Shown: positions 12,095 through 24,788 of the stretch, piece by piece
Numbering within the stretch: the first letter of the stretch is position 1
Layout: each line of letters opens with the position of its first letter
Origin: Halichondria panicea
Lineage: Eukaryota > Porifera > Demospongiae > Suberitida > Halichondriidae
Direction of reading: 5' to 3'
Length of the DNA stretch: 64,000 nt
NCBI RefSeq assembly: GCF_963675165.1
Contig: NC_087388.1
Coordinates: 4,593,047 to 4,657,046 of the forward strand
Translations under genes and position numbers: made by a program
The notes under the pieces: model-generated
What the model was told of the DNA's origin: nothing
Seen by the model: the letters and a program-made list of their open reading frames with translations, nothing else
The model's database searches: none

Positions 12095-15000
12095 CTAGCT
12101 GAGGTCGTACATTCTGTTTTTAATTGTTAGCGGATAACCTGACGGAGGGTCGACATAGCGATGAGCGTCTTTTTGATCAGTAAGTGTGGGTTCACAGTCA
12201 CATTCTGCAATTAAAGAAAATCGTAATCAATTATTGTTGGACATGCAAAAGCCATTCCAGATGATGATAATTATACAAGTTGTACGTTAGTCAACTCTAT
12301 ATAGTTATAGGACTCTCGAAAGTGGGTATTATTTTTGTAAATGATCTATATTATTATATAGCTACTAGATAGTAGCGGTACTAAATAGAAAAGGTAGGCT
12401 AATATTATGTCCATAGTAAGAGCTATAAACATTGTTCACAAATTAAACTCAGGATAAACGTTTCAAAACTTACTGAGCTGCTCCACCTCTTGAATTGTGT
12501 TCAGTAGCACCATACCGAGCTCAGTATAGCCAGAAATGGAAGTCAGTAGCCTTTCCAAAATGGCGGACAGTTGTGAGAAGGTTGGCCTCTCCTCGGGATC
12601 CTCCTTCCAACATTGACGCATCAATTCACAACTGTGTGAGGATAGAGTGGTATATACGGTCAGTTGGAATGAAAAGATAATCAAATGACTACCCTCCCGG
12701 CCCCCAATCTATCCCCTCGGAGGATTGCAGCCAGCCCCAATAATTTACCTGTCCCCAAACCAACAACAGAGCTCTGCATACATGGGATAATTACTAGAAT
12801 CGATATCATCGCTGAATATACTGCTCCACGCAACTATTGTTGACGTATATAAATTATACTCAACAGAACTCAAGAGTGTACACTCACATCTCGGTGGCAC
12901 AGGCTGGGTTGATAGGTCTCTTGAGTCTCTGCCCCTCCCCCAGCAGCTGGATGAGGGACAACGGGTCCACGGCAGGGTAGGGAGTCCTTCCTCCATTGAA
13001 TACCTCCCACACAGTCACACCATATGACCACTGCATGGGCGTATGGACAAGAGGTAACAGTAACAATTAATAAATCAAAATTTAAGGTTAAGTCAGAAAC
13101 ATCCATTTCATATGGGGTTGAGGTTAGACAATGCTTGTAGTAGGGCATATCTCACGGGAAGCTCTGCTATGCAATTCATGATTATGATAGTAGCTAAATG
13201 AAAGAGGAACAAACTGAATAGGATCACACAGTTGACTTGTCCTGTTGGAAGTGTGATGTGTATATATATAGTGTTAGTAATCAGATCCACGTTTTTTGTG
13301 AGCTTATAATTATATAATTATACTGTTCTGCTTCTCTTTTATCATCTGTAAGAACCACATAGATATTCAAGTTAGGAACTACTCAGAGACATGCACTAAT
13401 ACTACAGTATAACTCTTTCAGTGCTTATATACGTTGTACTTGCAGTTGCAGTACGAGATGGCCTGAACACTTTCTTTATTGCTCACCCCTTCAATCCACT
13501 GGTCATACTAGGCATATGGATCGTTTGCTTCTCCTATTAGGGTCACGTGAGCGCCCACGGGAGGTACCCAACCCACATCCGTTACAGACATACAAACAAG
13601 GGGCGTAATTAAGTGTGTAGCATGTGATCTTTAGGCAGTATATGTGTCTATATACCATGCAGCACTGGCTCACCACATCGGTTTTCTCTGTGAAGATGGC
13701 ATCGTTGAGACTTTCCAAGGCCATCCATTTGAAGGGCAGCTTCACATTGGCTCGGTCGTTCTGTCTGAAGTAGCCACTAGCATAGACGTCTTCAGCCAGA
13801 CCAAAGTCCCCCACCCTGATGCACCCTCCCGAGTCCAGCCTATAATAAAAATGTGATTGCTGTCTAATTATATATAGTAGTGCATTCTATATATAAGCAA
13901 ATAATGAATTTTGCATGTAATAATTATGTACACATGCACTGTCAATGGTTCACTCACATGCAGTTTCTGGCTGCAAGGTCTCGATGGACGAACTTCTGCT
14001 CAGCCAAGTAGGCCATTCCCAGTGCTATCTGACGGCACATCTTTAGAAGTGATTTCCTTACTTCCAGAATCTATGCAATTTATTCGTACTTTGGTGCTCT
14101 TATTTTTGACCCAGCTCTGAAAAACCCCACCACCTCCTCTATTTCTATTGAGACTATACTCAGCACTATCCCCACAACACTCACACTAATAAATTGAACA
14201 AATCTTACTTGTTATAAAAAACATTAGTTGTGAATAATCAGTCATGCATGTATACGTAGTTAACCGTGCATGTATTATAGCTATAATTATTGCATGCATT
14301 GTGATGTATATGAGCTGTTGTGGATTTTATTGAGGATAAAGAGGCTGCAGAGTCAAGGAGTTGAGCACCCACTGCCAGATCTAGGCTGGTCAAACGGTGA
14401 AGTGAAAGAAATTGTGGGGTCACAGAATTCTGATTGCGATAGCAAAAGGGAATGTAGTCAGCTTCCTCCACAGGCCTCGAGAAAAAGGAAGTGGGCGTAA
14501 ACACCAGGAGGGTGTAGTGTGCTTCCCCCCCCACTATCACAAACTACACACTAAGTAAAGCTCAGCTCCACCCGTGCACCTCTCTGTTGCCGGGAGACAC
14601 CCACACAATACTCATACTATAAACGTATCTCTTCATACTTACCAGCATGCTGGTAGTTGGTAGATACTGAAAGCTATTTCCTTAACCGGCCGGGCCGTAA
14701 TTAACACACCTGATCAATTTCACAGTCAATGTCCAGCTCCAGACTGCTCCTCTCTCTCTTGAGATAGCCAATGAGGCTCCCATTGGCCATATATGGCATC
14801 ACTATGGCAATGCCGGGACCAGCATCTAGACACACCCCAATCAGGGACATGACGTGAGGATGGTCGAAGTCCTGCATCTTGTTCACCTCACACACCATGC
14901 TCTGAACATCTGACAATGAGAACAGACCTGCAGAGTAGAGAATGACTAACGGACTAATCAGAAATGCGAAGTTGTGTGTGTTGTATTGTTAGTAATTGGC

Positions 15001-18000
15001 CAGTAATTAATAGAACATAGTACCTGACAACGAAAACAAGCTATACATGTTTGTATTGTGGTTAAATGATGTCACCTTTTAGTGTCTTCACAGCCACCCC
15101 CTGCATAGGTACATTGTTCCAATCTGTCAGGACGCCCTTGTACACAATGCCAAATTCACCTGCGCAGTGCATGCATGACATTCCATATAATGAAATGCAT
15201 ATCTTTGTTTACCTTGTCCGATTGCAGTACTGGAGAGCTTCAATTTTGAGGCAACTATTTTGATTGAGTCTGGGATGGACTCAGCAATCTCAACAAGTTC
15301 TGATTCTGTATAATTTATAGGTCAGTTAAGATTGCATGTAACAGAGACTAAGGTGAGAATAAGAAAGTATACTGAAACTTACTAACGAGTGCAGTATTGC
15401 CGTCTACTAGATCTACCTCCTGACTTCTCCTGTAATGATGAAAATATTAAGATGATTGCATGAACAGCTGTAAACTAAGTTCACCTATTAGCTACGAGCT
15501 CCATGATCTGCTCGTGCATAGCAATTGACACGGTCTTCTTCCGAGAGTTGAGATAGAAACTGACAAAGATGATCAGCATTACACACACTACCACTATAGC
15601 CCCCCCAAAAACACTCGGGATGATGACCTCCAGTGAAGTTTCAGCAGCCACAGTACTTGTGTACGTCAGTTGCTGGTCTAATACTTGAGCAATATTGCTC
15701 CCAATAGTCACCTGAAGGGGCATGCGCAATAACAGCTAGAGTTCAATAGTCACTCACTTGTATAATGGCTGGGTTTTCTCTTTTTGGTGGCTCCAAGGGG
15801 GCGGTACAGATGACTTCACTCCCTCTCAAGCTGCCAGGTGTCTTGACACACTCCTCACCTCCCACTGTCACTCGTATCTCACTGGTCTCCACTGAGTCGA
15901 GATTATCACCCTGAATACACATACGGTATAACAATTGGGTCACCATGTATGCTGGCTATAGCACCATATGTACCGCAATGCGTATGAGGGTCTCTGTGCC
16001 ACTGGTGATATCTTGTGAGGTTTCTAATCTAAAGTTGGATGGATCTGATTGGACGCTGATGGGGAGACGTGCTTGTGTGGTGGGTGGGACATCGTCAAAC
16101 ATTAGAGCGTAGTCCAATGGGGTCAGTGAGGCTGTCTTCAGGGTAGGAGTGGAGCATGTGATGGTTGTGTTGTCCACAGCACTGCAGTTGCTCCTCTGTA
16201 GGGGTGAGTACAAATGTATACCGTATAGTGGGTATATTTCGAGGGTATAAATGTTCGCGGTTTTCGCGGATTGAGCCTGTACCATGAAAATTTATACCCA
16301 CGAAAATTTATAATAGTAGGCGTGTTCAGTATTATGGATTCGAGGCTAACGGTGTGGAGGTACAGCTGCATGTTGATGTGCGCATGCGCCAAAAGGCTGG
16401 AACTCAGACCACGAAAATAAAATCCGCGAAATCCTTTGTAATGGTCCATCCGCGAAAATTTATACCCTCGAAATATACCCGCTATACGGTAACAGACATA
16501 GTGATACTTAGGGACAAAATGCTTATGAATGTTAGTCACGAAAAAACAATTTCAACAGGTATGGCTTTAATTCGCTCTCTGCAAAAATGTACCCATTTCA
16601 CGAAAATTAAATACTAAAAAATACTCGCTATTAATTTTGGTAGTTGCTGCTCACCAGAGGAGACCTCATTGGCTGATAAACCTCCAACACAGATTGTTGC
16701 ACCACGTCCAAATTAAGTCCAGTAAATGTCAGTGTGATGCCTCCACTGGGAATGGTGTTGCTGGGAAACACGGCAGTTACATTGGGATTGTTACGATAAC
16801 TGAAGACCACTCCTGGATTGCTGACTCTAGCTGCATCAATGGACACCACCACTAATACAGCAGAAGTGAGGTTTGCTGCTGAGGTCCTGCAATGAATTTC
16901 CTCAGACTGGATAAATCTGCAGGGAAAGACATTGTCAGTCTAGTTACTCTATACAGTCACTTACAATATGTTGCAGACGTGTCTTGACCCGCTGACCTCC
17001 AAAGAGACACTAGTGTCCTCCTGGTTACCCACGTCCAGTCCAGTCCCCCTCACAACCACTGCAGTTCCCCCATCCATGGGTCCAAAGGTCGGAGTCACAC
17101 TGCTGACAGTAAGATCTACTGCAGTGAAGGAACCAGCGCTTACGATGGCTACTCTAGACCCAATGGTCAGAGAGAAGTAATTAGGCCCTCCGGTTACAAA
17201 GTTGGTGGTCTCACAGACAAACTGATGCCATGGTATAAAAATAATGTTGAGGGGAGAGCAGGCCACACCTCCTAATGTTAGGGCAGATTTTTGAATGTCA
17301 GCAAAAGTCCCTCCGAGGTCATTGCCCATCACAGTGATTGCTGTACCACCTTCAACTGGACCTGTGGGTGCAAGTCAGAATTAATACTATACCGTATTAT
17401 TAGCGAATAAAAAACCTAACGTCTCACAATCAGAGTGTTGTACAAATGATGTGAAAATCAGTAGATCTATGTATGAACATGAGAAACCTATAGCAGCAAC
17501 TAACCCAGGCAGGGGGATTGAAACTAAACTGTACAGAGGAAAATCAGATTTGAACGCTATGACAAGGCTTTGAACGGCTACGGTGCATGGTCAGATATGC
17601 ACTGGGTCTAAGATCACAGCAGAGTCGTCAAAGAAGCGTTGAATGTTACAAATAAAGCACCTAACATGCACTAGACTGTATATCGTCAGTAATTATAATA
17701 TTATTACAGCAGAGCTGTAGCAAGAAATTGGAGTGTTACAAGTAGAACACCTGTAGGACATGCAATGGTATACCATGCAAAGTAGCCTCACAGTGCAGTG
17801 TGCAGTAGAGTCAACAAAGAAGCCCATGAGGGTCCACATGGCTGTAGCGCGCGTGTGTAATGAAGTGCTTTGAACTACAGCTAGCGAAAGCGCAAGGTAA
17901 GCTTCTTACTCGCTTTTTCAATGCTCTAGATCGAACATCAAAATTTGCCACTATTAAACTAAGTGTAAAGCTGCTATCCATGCTGTAAATGCAGTACTAT

Positions 18001-21000
18001 AGCATCAAGTCTGTGTATTCTGAGTCTATAGTCACCTACTCAGTGTACAAGACAGACAAATCGTAAGAGAAGCATATAGACTACTATACACTCCAGAGTT
18101 AATAGTAAATGTGATAAATGTATATACCATACAGGGCCGTAGCCACTAGTCAGGTTTCAACCAGACCATTTTTTCGAGGTTAATAGGCAATGGTCGTCAC
18201 TACAGTAAACACATAATTGACAAAAAATGCAGTGAACTTCTTCTGCAGTGCAAAACATGCAAGCATGCTAGAACTATAAGTGATCAAGACTATTAGTCTA
18301 CATGCTATCATTGCTATGGCGAGAGAGAATCCCTTCCAAGTCTTCCAGACCAAGCTCACCATCCAGCTAACCATTTTTTCTTCCCCAAGCGATCATTTGG
18401 AAAGTCCAAACCAGTTCTGTGGTCTTGCCATTACAACTTTGCTGTTTCTCCATCATGATAAGAATCAAGATGTTGTGTTCTGTAACATTTGTGTTAGGGC
18501 TAAGCTTTAAAACTGAACAGAATCTAGTCCAGCAGATAGCCAGTAGAGAAGGGGCGTTACCAACGATACCGGAAATGGGCGTGGCAAAAAAATTCGGCGC
18601 GCTATGCCCGCCGATTTGTTCCATTTCATAACAACCTAACCACTCTAAAGTTGGTGGCTACGGCCCTGCCGTAGTGTATAGTTAACCCGAGGCACATGTA
18701 GTTAATGGAATTACAGCAAGTACCAACTCAGAACACAATTTTTGGGGTGTTAAAATGTGCCAACGGTTGCTGTAATTAATTTTTTTATGGCGCATATAAA
18801 AAGACATGCCAATTATCTATGACAATTATGTGCATGCATTAATTTTGATGCATAGTTGTGCTATATAACTGTTTAGATGCAGCTGTAACATACGGAGACA
18901 AAAATCAAACTGTTGATCCACAGCTGTATACTGTAAGAGATTGTTAGACACTATACAGTAGCTGCATGTAGAGCATAAGCGCCCGGCAAATGTATGGGGT
19001 TGTAAACATTACATCGACTACGGTACCTGGACTAAATATTCATTGTCATGCATGCCGCTAGTATTGATGATCACAATTGCATATTCAACTTTTACGAGAG
19101 TGAACATAATTATTTTGCTCACTGTAGTCTTACCCGACATTGGAGTGAATGAGTCGATGACAGGGGCAGGGGAATTTTCCCCTTCAGTATCAACGAAAAT
19201 GTTTGAGCACTCTTGCATCACTTCACAAGTACCCTCACACCACCCACACGCGAACTTTGATCCCATTCTAGCGGCAATACATTCTGAATATCCATTGGCC
19301 AATTCACGACAATCATACAACGTAACTGTTCGTGTGTGTGTGCGGTGAAATGGATCCGGAAGTACTCGTCTATAGACTATCTGGAAACATTATTAGGTCC
19401 AGAGATATGATTACATAATAATAATTTGACTGATAATTGTACCTGCAATTTGTTGCATGGTGTTGCTCAGTGTGTGGTTGACGTCATTCCCTGTCCAAGT
19501 TACCATAACAACTACGGAAAAACTGGCGGCTCCAGCGGAAAGAGTGAGCTGTACACCGAATCGTAAGTTAGTAAAATTGTGCAAACTCTATTTAGTTAGG
19601 AGTATATCATAGTTTGCCCTCCTGTATAATTGAACACTCGGTCTCATATTACTTATACCTACAGTATAATTTACTCCAACAATACATCATTGTCACCAAT
19701 TAAACATCACTAGTAAAACTCACTTTCCCACTGCCCACTGTGCACAGGATGGAGCTCTCGTTCTCATACTGAGCTGTCAGACTAACTCCGTTCACAATAC
19801 ACGAATACACGAAGCCATCCGTCTAGGAGGGTATTGGATCAATCAACACTAATAAATATTGTCAAAAGAACCAAAGTTACTGATTTAGTATCGCATCGAG
19901 AGGGAAGCTGTGAAACAATGAGGTACAAAGGTTATGCGACTTACGGGGGCGATAAGGTTCCTGGTGGTCAGTCGAAGGTCCTGTGCCACCCTTACTGGTT
20001 GAGTGTACACACCAGAGGGGGGCGTGTCCAACAGAGGGCACTCGGCAGTGAAGTCATTGCCTCCAGACACCTGTATAGAGGATTTTTATAGATTCACAGG
20101 TCACCAGGCATGCATGGTTACTATAATAGGCTCTCACTTGTAGGAAGTGAGATGCATTCCTGCAAGGAGCTGATGTTCCACTGCACTGCTTGTTGAGGTT
20201 ACACCATCCACAAGGACTGTTGAGCCCGAGGCAATCCTTACAGCTATACATATATATAGTGCAACGTGGAAATTTTCAGGGGCAGATACTTTAGCTAGCA
20301 GTGTAGCATTATACATTATGACACGCACTGCAGTGCATAACATTGCACAAGGACAGGCTGGCTCAGTAACAGCCAGTGGCGGATACAGGAAATGTGAAAG
20401 GGTGATTTCTGAAGGACAACGAGCCCGAAGGGGCGAGTTGTCTCCCCGCGTGGAGCGGAGGAGATCCAAGGGAGCAAAGGAACCCACCTTTTGCTCAGAA
20501 TGTTAGAATTGATTTTTAGCAATCTACAGTCATATTTTTTACCTATTCTATACTTATGTAGTAAGGTGCAGGTATTGACCTTACCATTTCGATCTCCTCC
20601 TAGATCCGCCCCTGACAATATAAAGTTGACCTATGCACTCTGGCATTTATCTTACTGCATGCATGCATTAGTCTGGGTATAGTCTCAGTTGCAGCATGTC
20701 CGTGTGCTCTAGCGGATGTAGCCAGAGCCAATGAAATTCGCATCATAAATTATATTTCATGTGATTTTTAGCGCGAACAAGTATTGCCTCGGTGTGGATT
20801 TGCCTCTGTGGAATTTGAATAGAGCCAATTATTGCTACATCTTTAACTCCTTGTTAAAACCTCCAATATAACTAATCGACATTCCAAGAGGAGCACACGG
20901 AAATGCTACAAGAGTCTCCAGACCTGTTCTCCCTTTCCCTCTCCCCTGAGAAAAGGTCTGGCCTCCATGTGATTTAGAAGCCCTCAGCCACTTGTAGTAC

Positions 21001-23349
21001 TCTCGCTTACGCTCGGGATACTAAATCAGTGCCTTTGCATGGGCTTCTAAATCCCATAGACACCTCCAAAACAGTACAAAGTTTGTGGCAACATTGTTGT
21101 ATTCATAGTTTGTACAAAAGAGGGGGCTTCTGCCATAGTATTTTGTCATTTATTTTCAGTACTTAGCCAGTCTCGCAAATGTAATCATTGGCATTTTACA
21201 GAAATTGTGAGAATGGATAATTTATTTCAATCATTGAGTGGGGAGTTGGGAATAATTATGAACTTACAATAATTATACTACATGATAAACTAAATGTATC
21301 ATGAACATTGGTTACGATGGGATACCTTTCTCCTGCTGAGCACTGGTAGATGGTAAGTGCTTGGTTGGTGATATCAAATGACTCATTGAACAGAGAGCTC
21401 TGAAAGCCCAGGTTGATGGTTGCAGTCACTCCAGGATAGTCCAGTACCAGTCCTTGAATAATAACACAACTGAACACTGTTCCCGGGGTGACCTCAACAG
21501 CTGGTACTATGATGGGTGGGAAACGTCCTTCACTGTCTGCCAAATGACAAAAGATGTTCTCTCCAGGCAAGAGATCAGGCAGGGAGTCAGGCAGGGTCAC
21601 CGTGAGCTGTGGGGGCCAATGTATGATCTCAGACACAACTAAACAAATATCACCTTTCTCTCAGGAACCGCAGGGTCAAGCACAAGTTGCATAGGGTCCA
21701 CAGTAGCAGCATTAAAACAGTTGGTATTATCTTGTGTCCATCTACTGGAGAGATTGGAGTTCTGACATTGCGTCTGACGAGAGCAGCTGTTCTCCACCAC
21801 ACACCACCCACACAGCGGGTTGGGGTCACTTGTACAACTGGTACAGTTAGTACGCTGGGAACACTCCTCTATGGGTACTTGGAATACCTACATATTAAGA
21901 TGGGGTTATGGATAACATTAATTTATTTAACTAACAGTGTCTGTAGTGGCTGCTGTGATGTAGTTCAGTCCCTCCTGCCATGACAAATGAAATACATTGG
22001 AGGACACTGGCTGATTGTAGAATGTACTGTTAGTGCTGTCAGTGCCCAGGGTCGATGTACCACTGACATCGTACTGTGGAGACAAATAATCTCATAATTA
22101 TACACACTGAATCAATGCACTTACTCCGATTATCCTTGAATCACCAGTTGCCACAAACACAAAGGAAAACTGCTCCACTTTCACAGCTACTGAAGCTAAG
22201 GCGACAAGACTGTCTCCATAGTTAATACGAACTGGTGCTATTATGTCAATACCACCATTTGGGATGAGAAGACCGACTGGACTGGGTGTGTCACATTTGT
22301 CCCCAGTTACCTGGAAAATGAAGTATTATATATATGAAAGTGAAGTTTTATGTTAGAAGTATTGATATACCAGTATGCTATAGTATTCAAACCTGAGGCT
22401 GAGACAGGGTAGAGCAGTTATCTGAGCCTGTTTTCCATGCTAAACCAATTTCTTCTCCAACAGTCCGTGACACAATACAAGAGTCATATTTAGCATCCAT
22501 AGCTTCATTGACAGCAGTGATATTAACAACACAAATAGAGTTAGTATTGCCAAAGCAAATATTTACCACAGCAGTGGGTCCAGATATTCCACTGAAGTCC
22601 TCCACAAACGATACTGCACACACATGAGTATATCCAGTGATCGACTGAAAACCGCAATTGAATCCCAGTTCATACAAAGCATTCATTCCACAGGTACTTG
22701 GGCCGCCACAATCAGGCATGTTGCACACACGTAACAGTCTTATAGCTCGTGCACTAACAGGTTGATCGTCGACAACAACATAATAAGCAAATCCACCACT
22801 CACAAAACTACCATATGCATAGAAGTATCGTGCAAATCTAACCGCAAAAACCAACTCATTGCGTGTGCCAGATGGATTGTTATCAGACGATCTATTGAAT
22901 CCCTCTCCAAACTGTTGCAATACCATCCTTTCTCCTACACTAACAGCTGTCAATCCTCCAGTGTAAAAAGTGTCTCCTGACGCAATCATAGCTGCTCCAA
23001 ATCGAAGATCTCCCACTATAGCATTACTGACACTCCTGATAGGACCAGCACTGAGGTTGCTTGCATTGTAGACAGAGCAAGAAAGATCCACTAAACACAC
23101 CACTACCATCCCAGTAGAGCTCAGGGCCAGTCCTTCGCCAATGACAGTAGATCCTAGATCAACTCTCTCTTCTTGTATTAGCTGAGGATTCAGTCTATAC
23201 AGGTAGTTGTCTCCAGTGAGGAATGTTCTCCCAGTGGAGTCCACTTGCAGTCCTGGGAGATTGCCAGAGTAATGAATGAAGGAAAACGTTTGAGAATAAG
23301 CTACTCCTTGCAGCAGAAACATAGGTAAGAGAGACAATAACATAGCCAT
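12095..23349 (-). CDS. Receptor tyrosine kinase with plexin-like ectodomain, copy 2 (complete)
   Basis: Exons in transcript order: 23349-22393, 22310-22125, 22073-21936, 21887-21654, 21606-21326, 20243-20138, 20070-19945, 19822-19724, 19548-19443, 19376-19134, 17361-16965, 16916-16655, 16195-15974, 15910-15758, 15711-15485, 15429-15383, 15305-15213, 15159-15076, 14927-14710, 14070-13958, 13839-13674, 13030-12888, 12631-12474, 12204-12095. Every phase fits and the CDS is 4,869 bases (1,622 residues). Residues 1-19 are a signal peptide, then a Sema-like region to ~430. PSI modules with CGWC cores lie at ~434-475, ~594-630 and ~765-800, alternating with IPT/TIG-type segments; further IPTs ([26 protein letters not shown]) run to ~1150. 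The membrane span is ~1199-1224. The kinase (~1285-1570) has [27 protein letters not shown] and [14 protein letters not shown], all key residues present. The tail has tyrosines in RYVDPP, GYPL and RMYDLS. Three PSI modules are the plexin layout; Met has one. The exon 21326 donor (GTATCC) was chosen because only it gives an open phase into PSI2. Confidence 0.9.
16219..16491. repeat. MITE of the TACCGTATA family
   Basis: It starts TACCGTATAGTGGGTATATT and ends with the inverted AATATACCCGCTATACGGTA. Internal CGAAAATTTATACCC motifs appear in both directions. It lies in the intron between the IPT exons 16655-16916 and 15974-16195 of RTK copy 2. The corresponding intron of copy 1 (51-197) is only 147 bases and lacks it. 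Confidence 0.75.
17530..18070 (+). repeat. Dispersed repeat, family also at 46.3 and 47.8 kb
   Basis: It shares TTTGAACGCTATGACAA, the GGATCACAGCAGAG-like block, the TCAAAATTTGCCACTATTAAA block and the ATCCATGCTGTAAA block, in the same order and orientation, with 46,290-46,900 and partly 47,790-48,120. No open frame is conserved among the copies. It lies in the 1.8 kb intron of RTK copy 2. Confidence 0.6.
18132..18668. mobile_element. Non-autonomous DNA transposon with perfect 15-bp TIRs
   Basis: The ends are CAGGGCCGTAGCCAC and its exact reverse complement GTGGCTACGGCCCTG. The 537-bp element sits in an intron of RTK copy 2. A minus-strand open frame of 85 codons inside (18367-18624) shows no recognisable transposase motif. 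No clear target-site duplication is seen. Confidence 0.7.
20374..20614. mobile_element. Short non-autonomous DNA transposon
   Basis: The ends CAGTGGCGGATACAGG and CCTAGATCCGCCCCTG are inverted with three mismatches in 16, the same family as 6433-6826. It lies in an intron of RTK copy 2. The left half carries CCCGAAGGGGCGAGTTG. Non-coding. Confidence 0.5.
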
Positions 23350-24703
23350 TTCGTAGATCTAGTCCATTCTACATGTAGCGTTGATTGTTATTTGTTATTA
23401 TAAGACATTCCTGTGGAAAATTGAGCCATGCACAACTGAGCCATAGATACTATAAATTTATAGTATCTATGACTGAGCTCTGTGGTTTTATCGGTTAACC
23501 GTGCAATTAGTTTCCCGTCATGGATTTTACGAATTTTGATGAGGGCGTGGGCTCTTCATTTACCATTATCTTATGAATCTTTCCACTGGGTTGGAGGATA
23601 AGATGTTCACAATTAACTGATCCGATATCAAAGCAAAACTCGGCCTGCATGGGATCGAGGCTATAATTATTAGAGAGGTACAAAAGTGAATAAGGCCAAG
23701 CCAACTTAATTACATATTTCATGGACTTTATCATGAACAATTTATGGACCAGGCAGGCCAGTAAAAAATAATTATGAATCTCTATGAATCTCATTAAAAA
23801 TTAAGGCTCATAAGGGTCACTATATGGAGTGGGTGGTTTGGGTTTAGATTTTCACAAAAGCTTGCAGCCGTGAAGCATGTAATTAAATTGGCTTGGCCTA
23901 TGTGGTAGGCTGATCATGAATAGTATGCTCGCTCAGTACGGAAAACTAAATTCTAAATTGGGGCCTAAAAAGTACGAAATTCTCAATGAATGAGGATTTG
24001 CAGTTTCACACAAACCATCAAATTTGACAAATGAGAAAACCAGTGCTGTTTATTTCAGTAGGGTCCCATTGGATAGGAGACGCATTCTGTGTTGTTCCAT
24101 CTTTTGCTGTATGCATAATTAAACTATGTTGTCTGACCACTGCACAAATTAATGTTCCAGTGCTTTGTAATTGATGTGTTTACATCGAGTTTACATAGTA
24201 AAACCGAGGCCGTATCGACCCCTTGGTAGAACATAACAGTTTACCTAACCATAGCAACGTGCATTATGATGCATGATATACACTGTAAAATGCTGCTACA
24301 GTTGAGCCTCGATTATCCAAACACCTGGCGCATGAAATATTTGGATATACAAGAATGACTCTAAAATCAGCAAACGATGTCCAGAGCTCTTACAAATGTA
24401 CTGGTCTTGGACATAATGAGTGGACAGAACAAGTTAGGCTAAGCTGAAGCGTTCTGCTGCTAATCAGCAATACAAAAGTTTTCAACCACGTGGACACTTG
24501 TAATGCTAGGGGTTGGTAGATTATATGCTGGTATATAATCGACACATTTTTTGGGTGAGAATTATGCTGGCATAATTTGGGGGGGGGTGTGTCCCCTTCA
24601 AAAGACATAATTATTTTATGGAGGGCAGTACATAATAGGCACTTTTATATTTTTTATATATTATGAGAATAATTGGCAGGTTTTGGGTACAGGCAAGTGG
24701 CGT
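23350..24703. other. Upstream region of RTK copy 2; repeat fragments only
   Basis: No coding exon is seen. A short perfect inverted repeat TAGTATCTATG... occurs around 23,446-23,471 (ACTATAAATTTATAGT core). A terminal fragment of the large foldback family (GGGATCGAGGCTATAATTAT) lies near 23,652. At 24,300 CAGTTGAGCCTCGATTATCC resembles a pogo/Tigger-type terminus; its partner end was not found. The promoter of RTK copy 2 should lie just above 23,349 but no confident core element is visible. Confidence 0.5.
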
Positions 24704-24775
24704 ATGATTCGTACTGACCTGTACCAAGGGCGTATAATCTCTTATACGCCCTTGGTACAGGTCAGTACGAATCAT
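24704..24775. repeat. Perfect 34-bp hairpin with 4-base loop
   Basis: The left arm 24704-24737 and right arm 24742-24775 are exact reverse complements around loop TCTC. The arm includes TGTACCAAGGGCGTATAA, which also forms the ends of the foldback element at 55,878-56,124. It probably represents a minimal or end-only copy of that family. It lies immediately beside the large GAGAACNNN satellite. Confidence 0.9.
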
Positions 24776-24788
24776 AGTATAAAACATT

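Noticed and set aside
16138..16539. 133-codon minus-strand frame
   Set aside because: Part overlaps the RTK exon in another frame and the rest is MITE sequence.
18367..18624. 85-codon minus-strand frame inside a TIR element, considered as transposase remnant
   Set aside because: No DDE/D motif or recognisable similarity; kept only as part of the mobile element.
21256..21325. Continuation of RTK exon 21326-21606 to the strong donor GTAAGT at 21267
   Set aside because: That donor leaves phase 0 and would put a stop at the start of the next exon (CTG TAA); the upstream donor at 21325 gives the expected PSI2 sequence.
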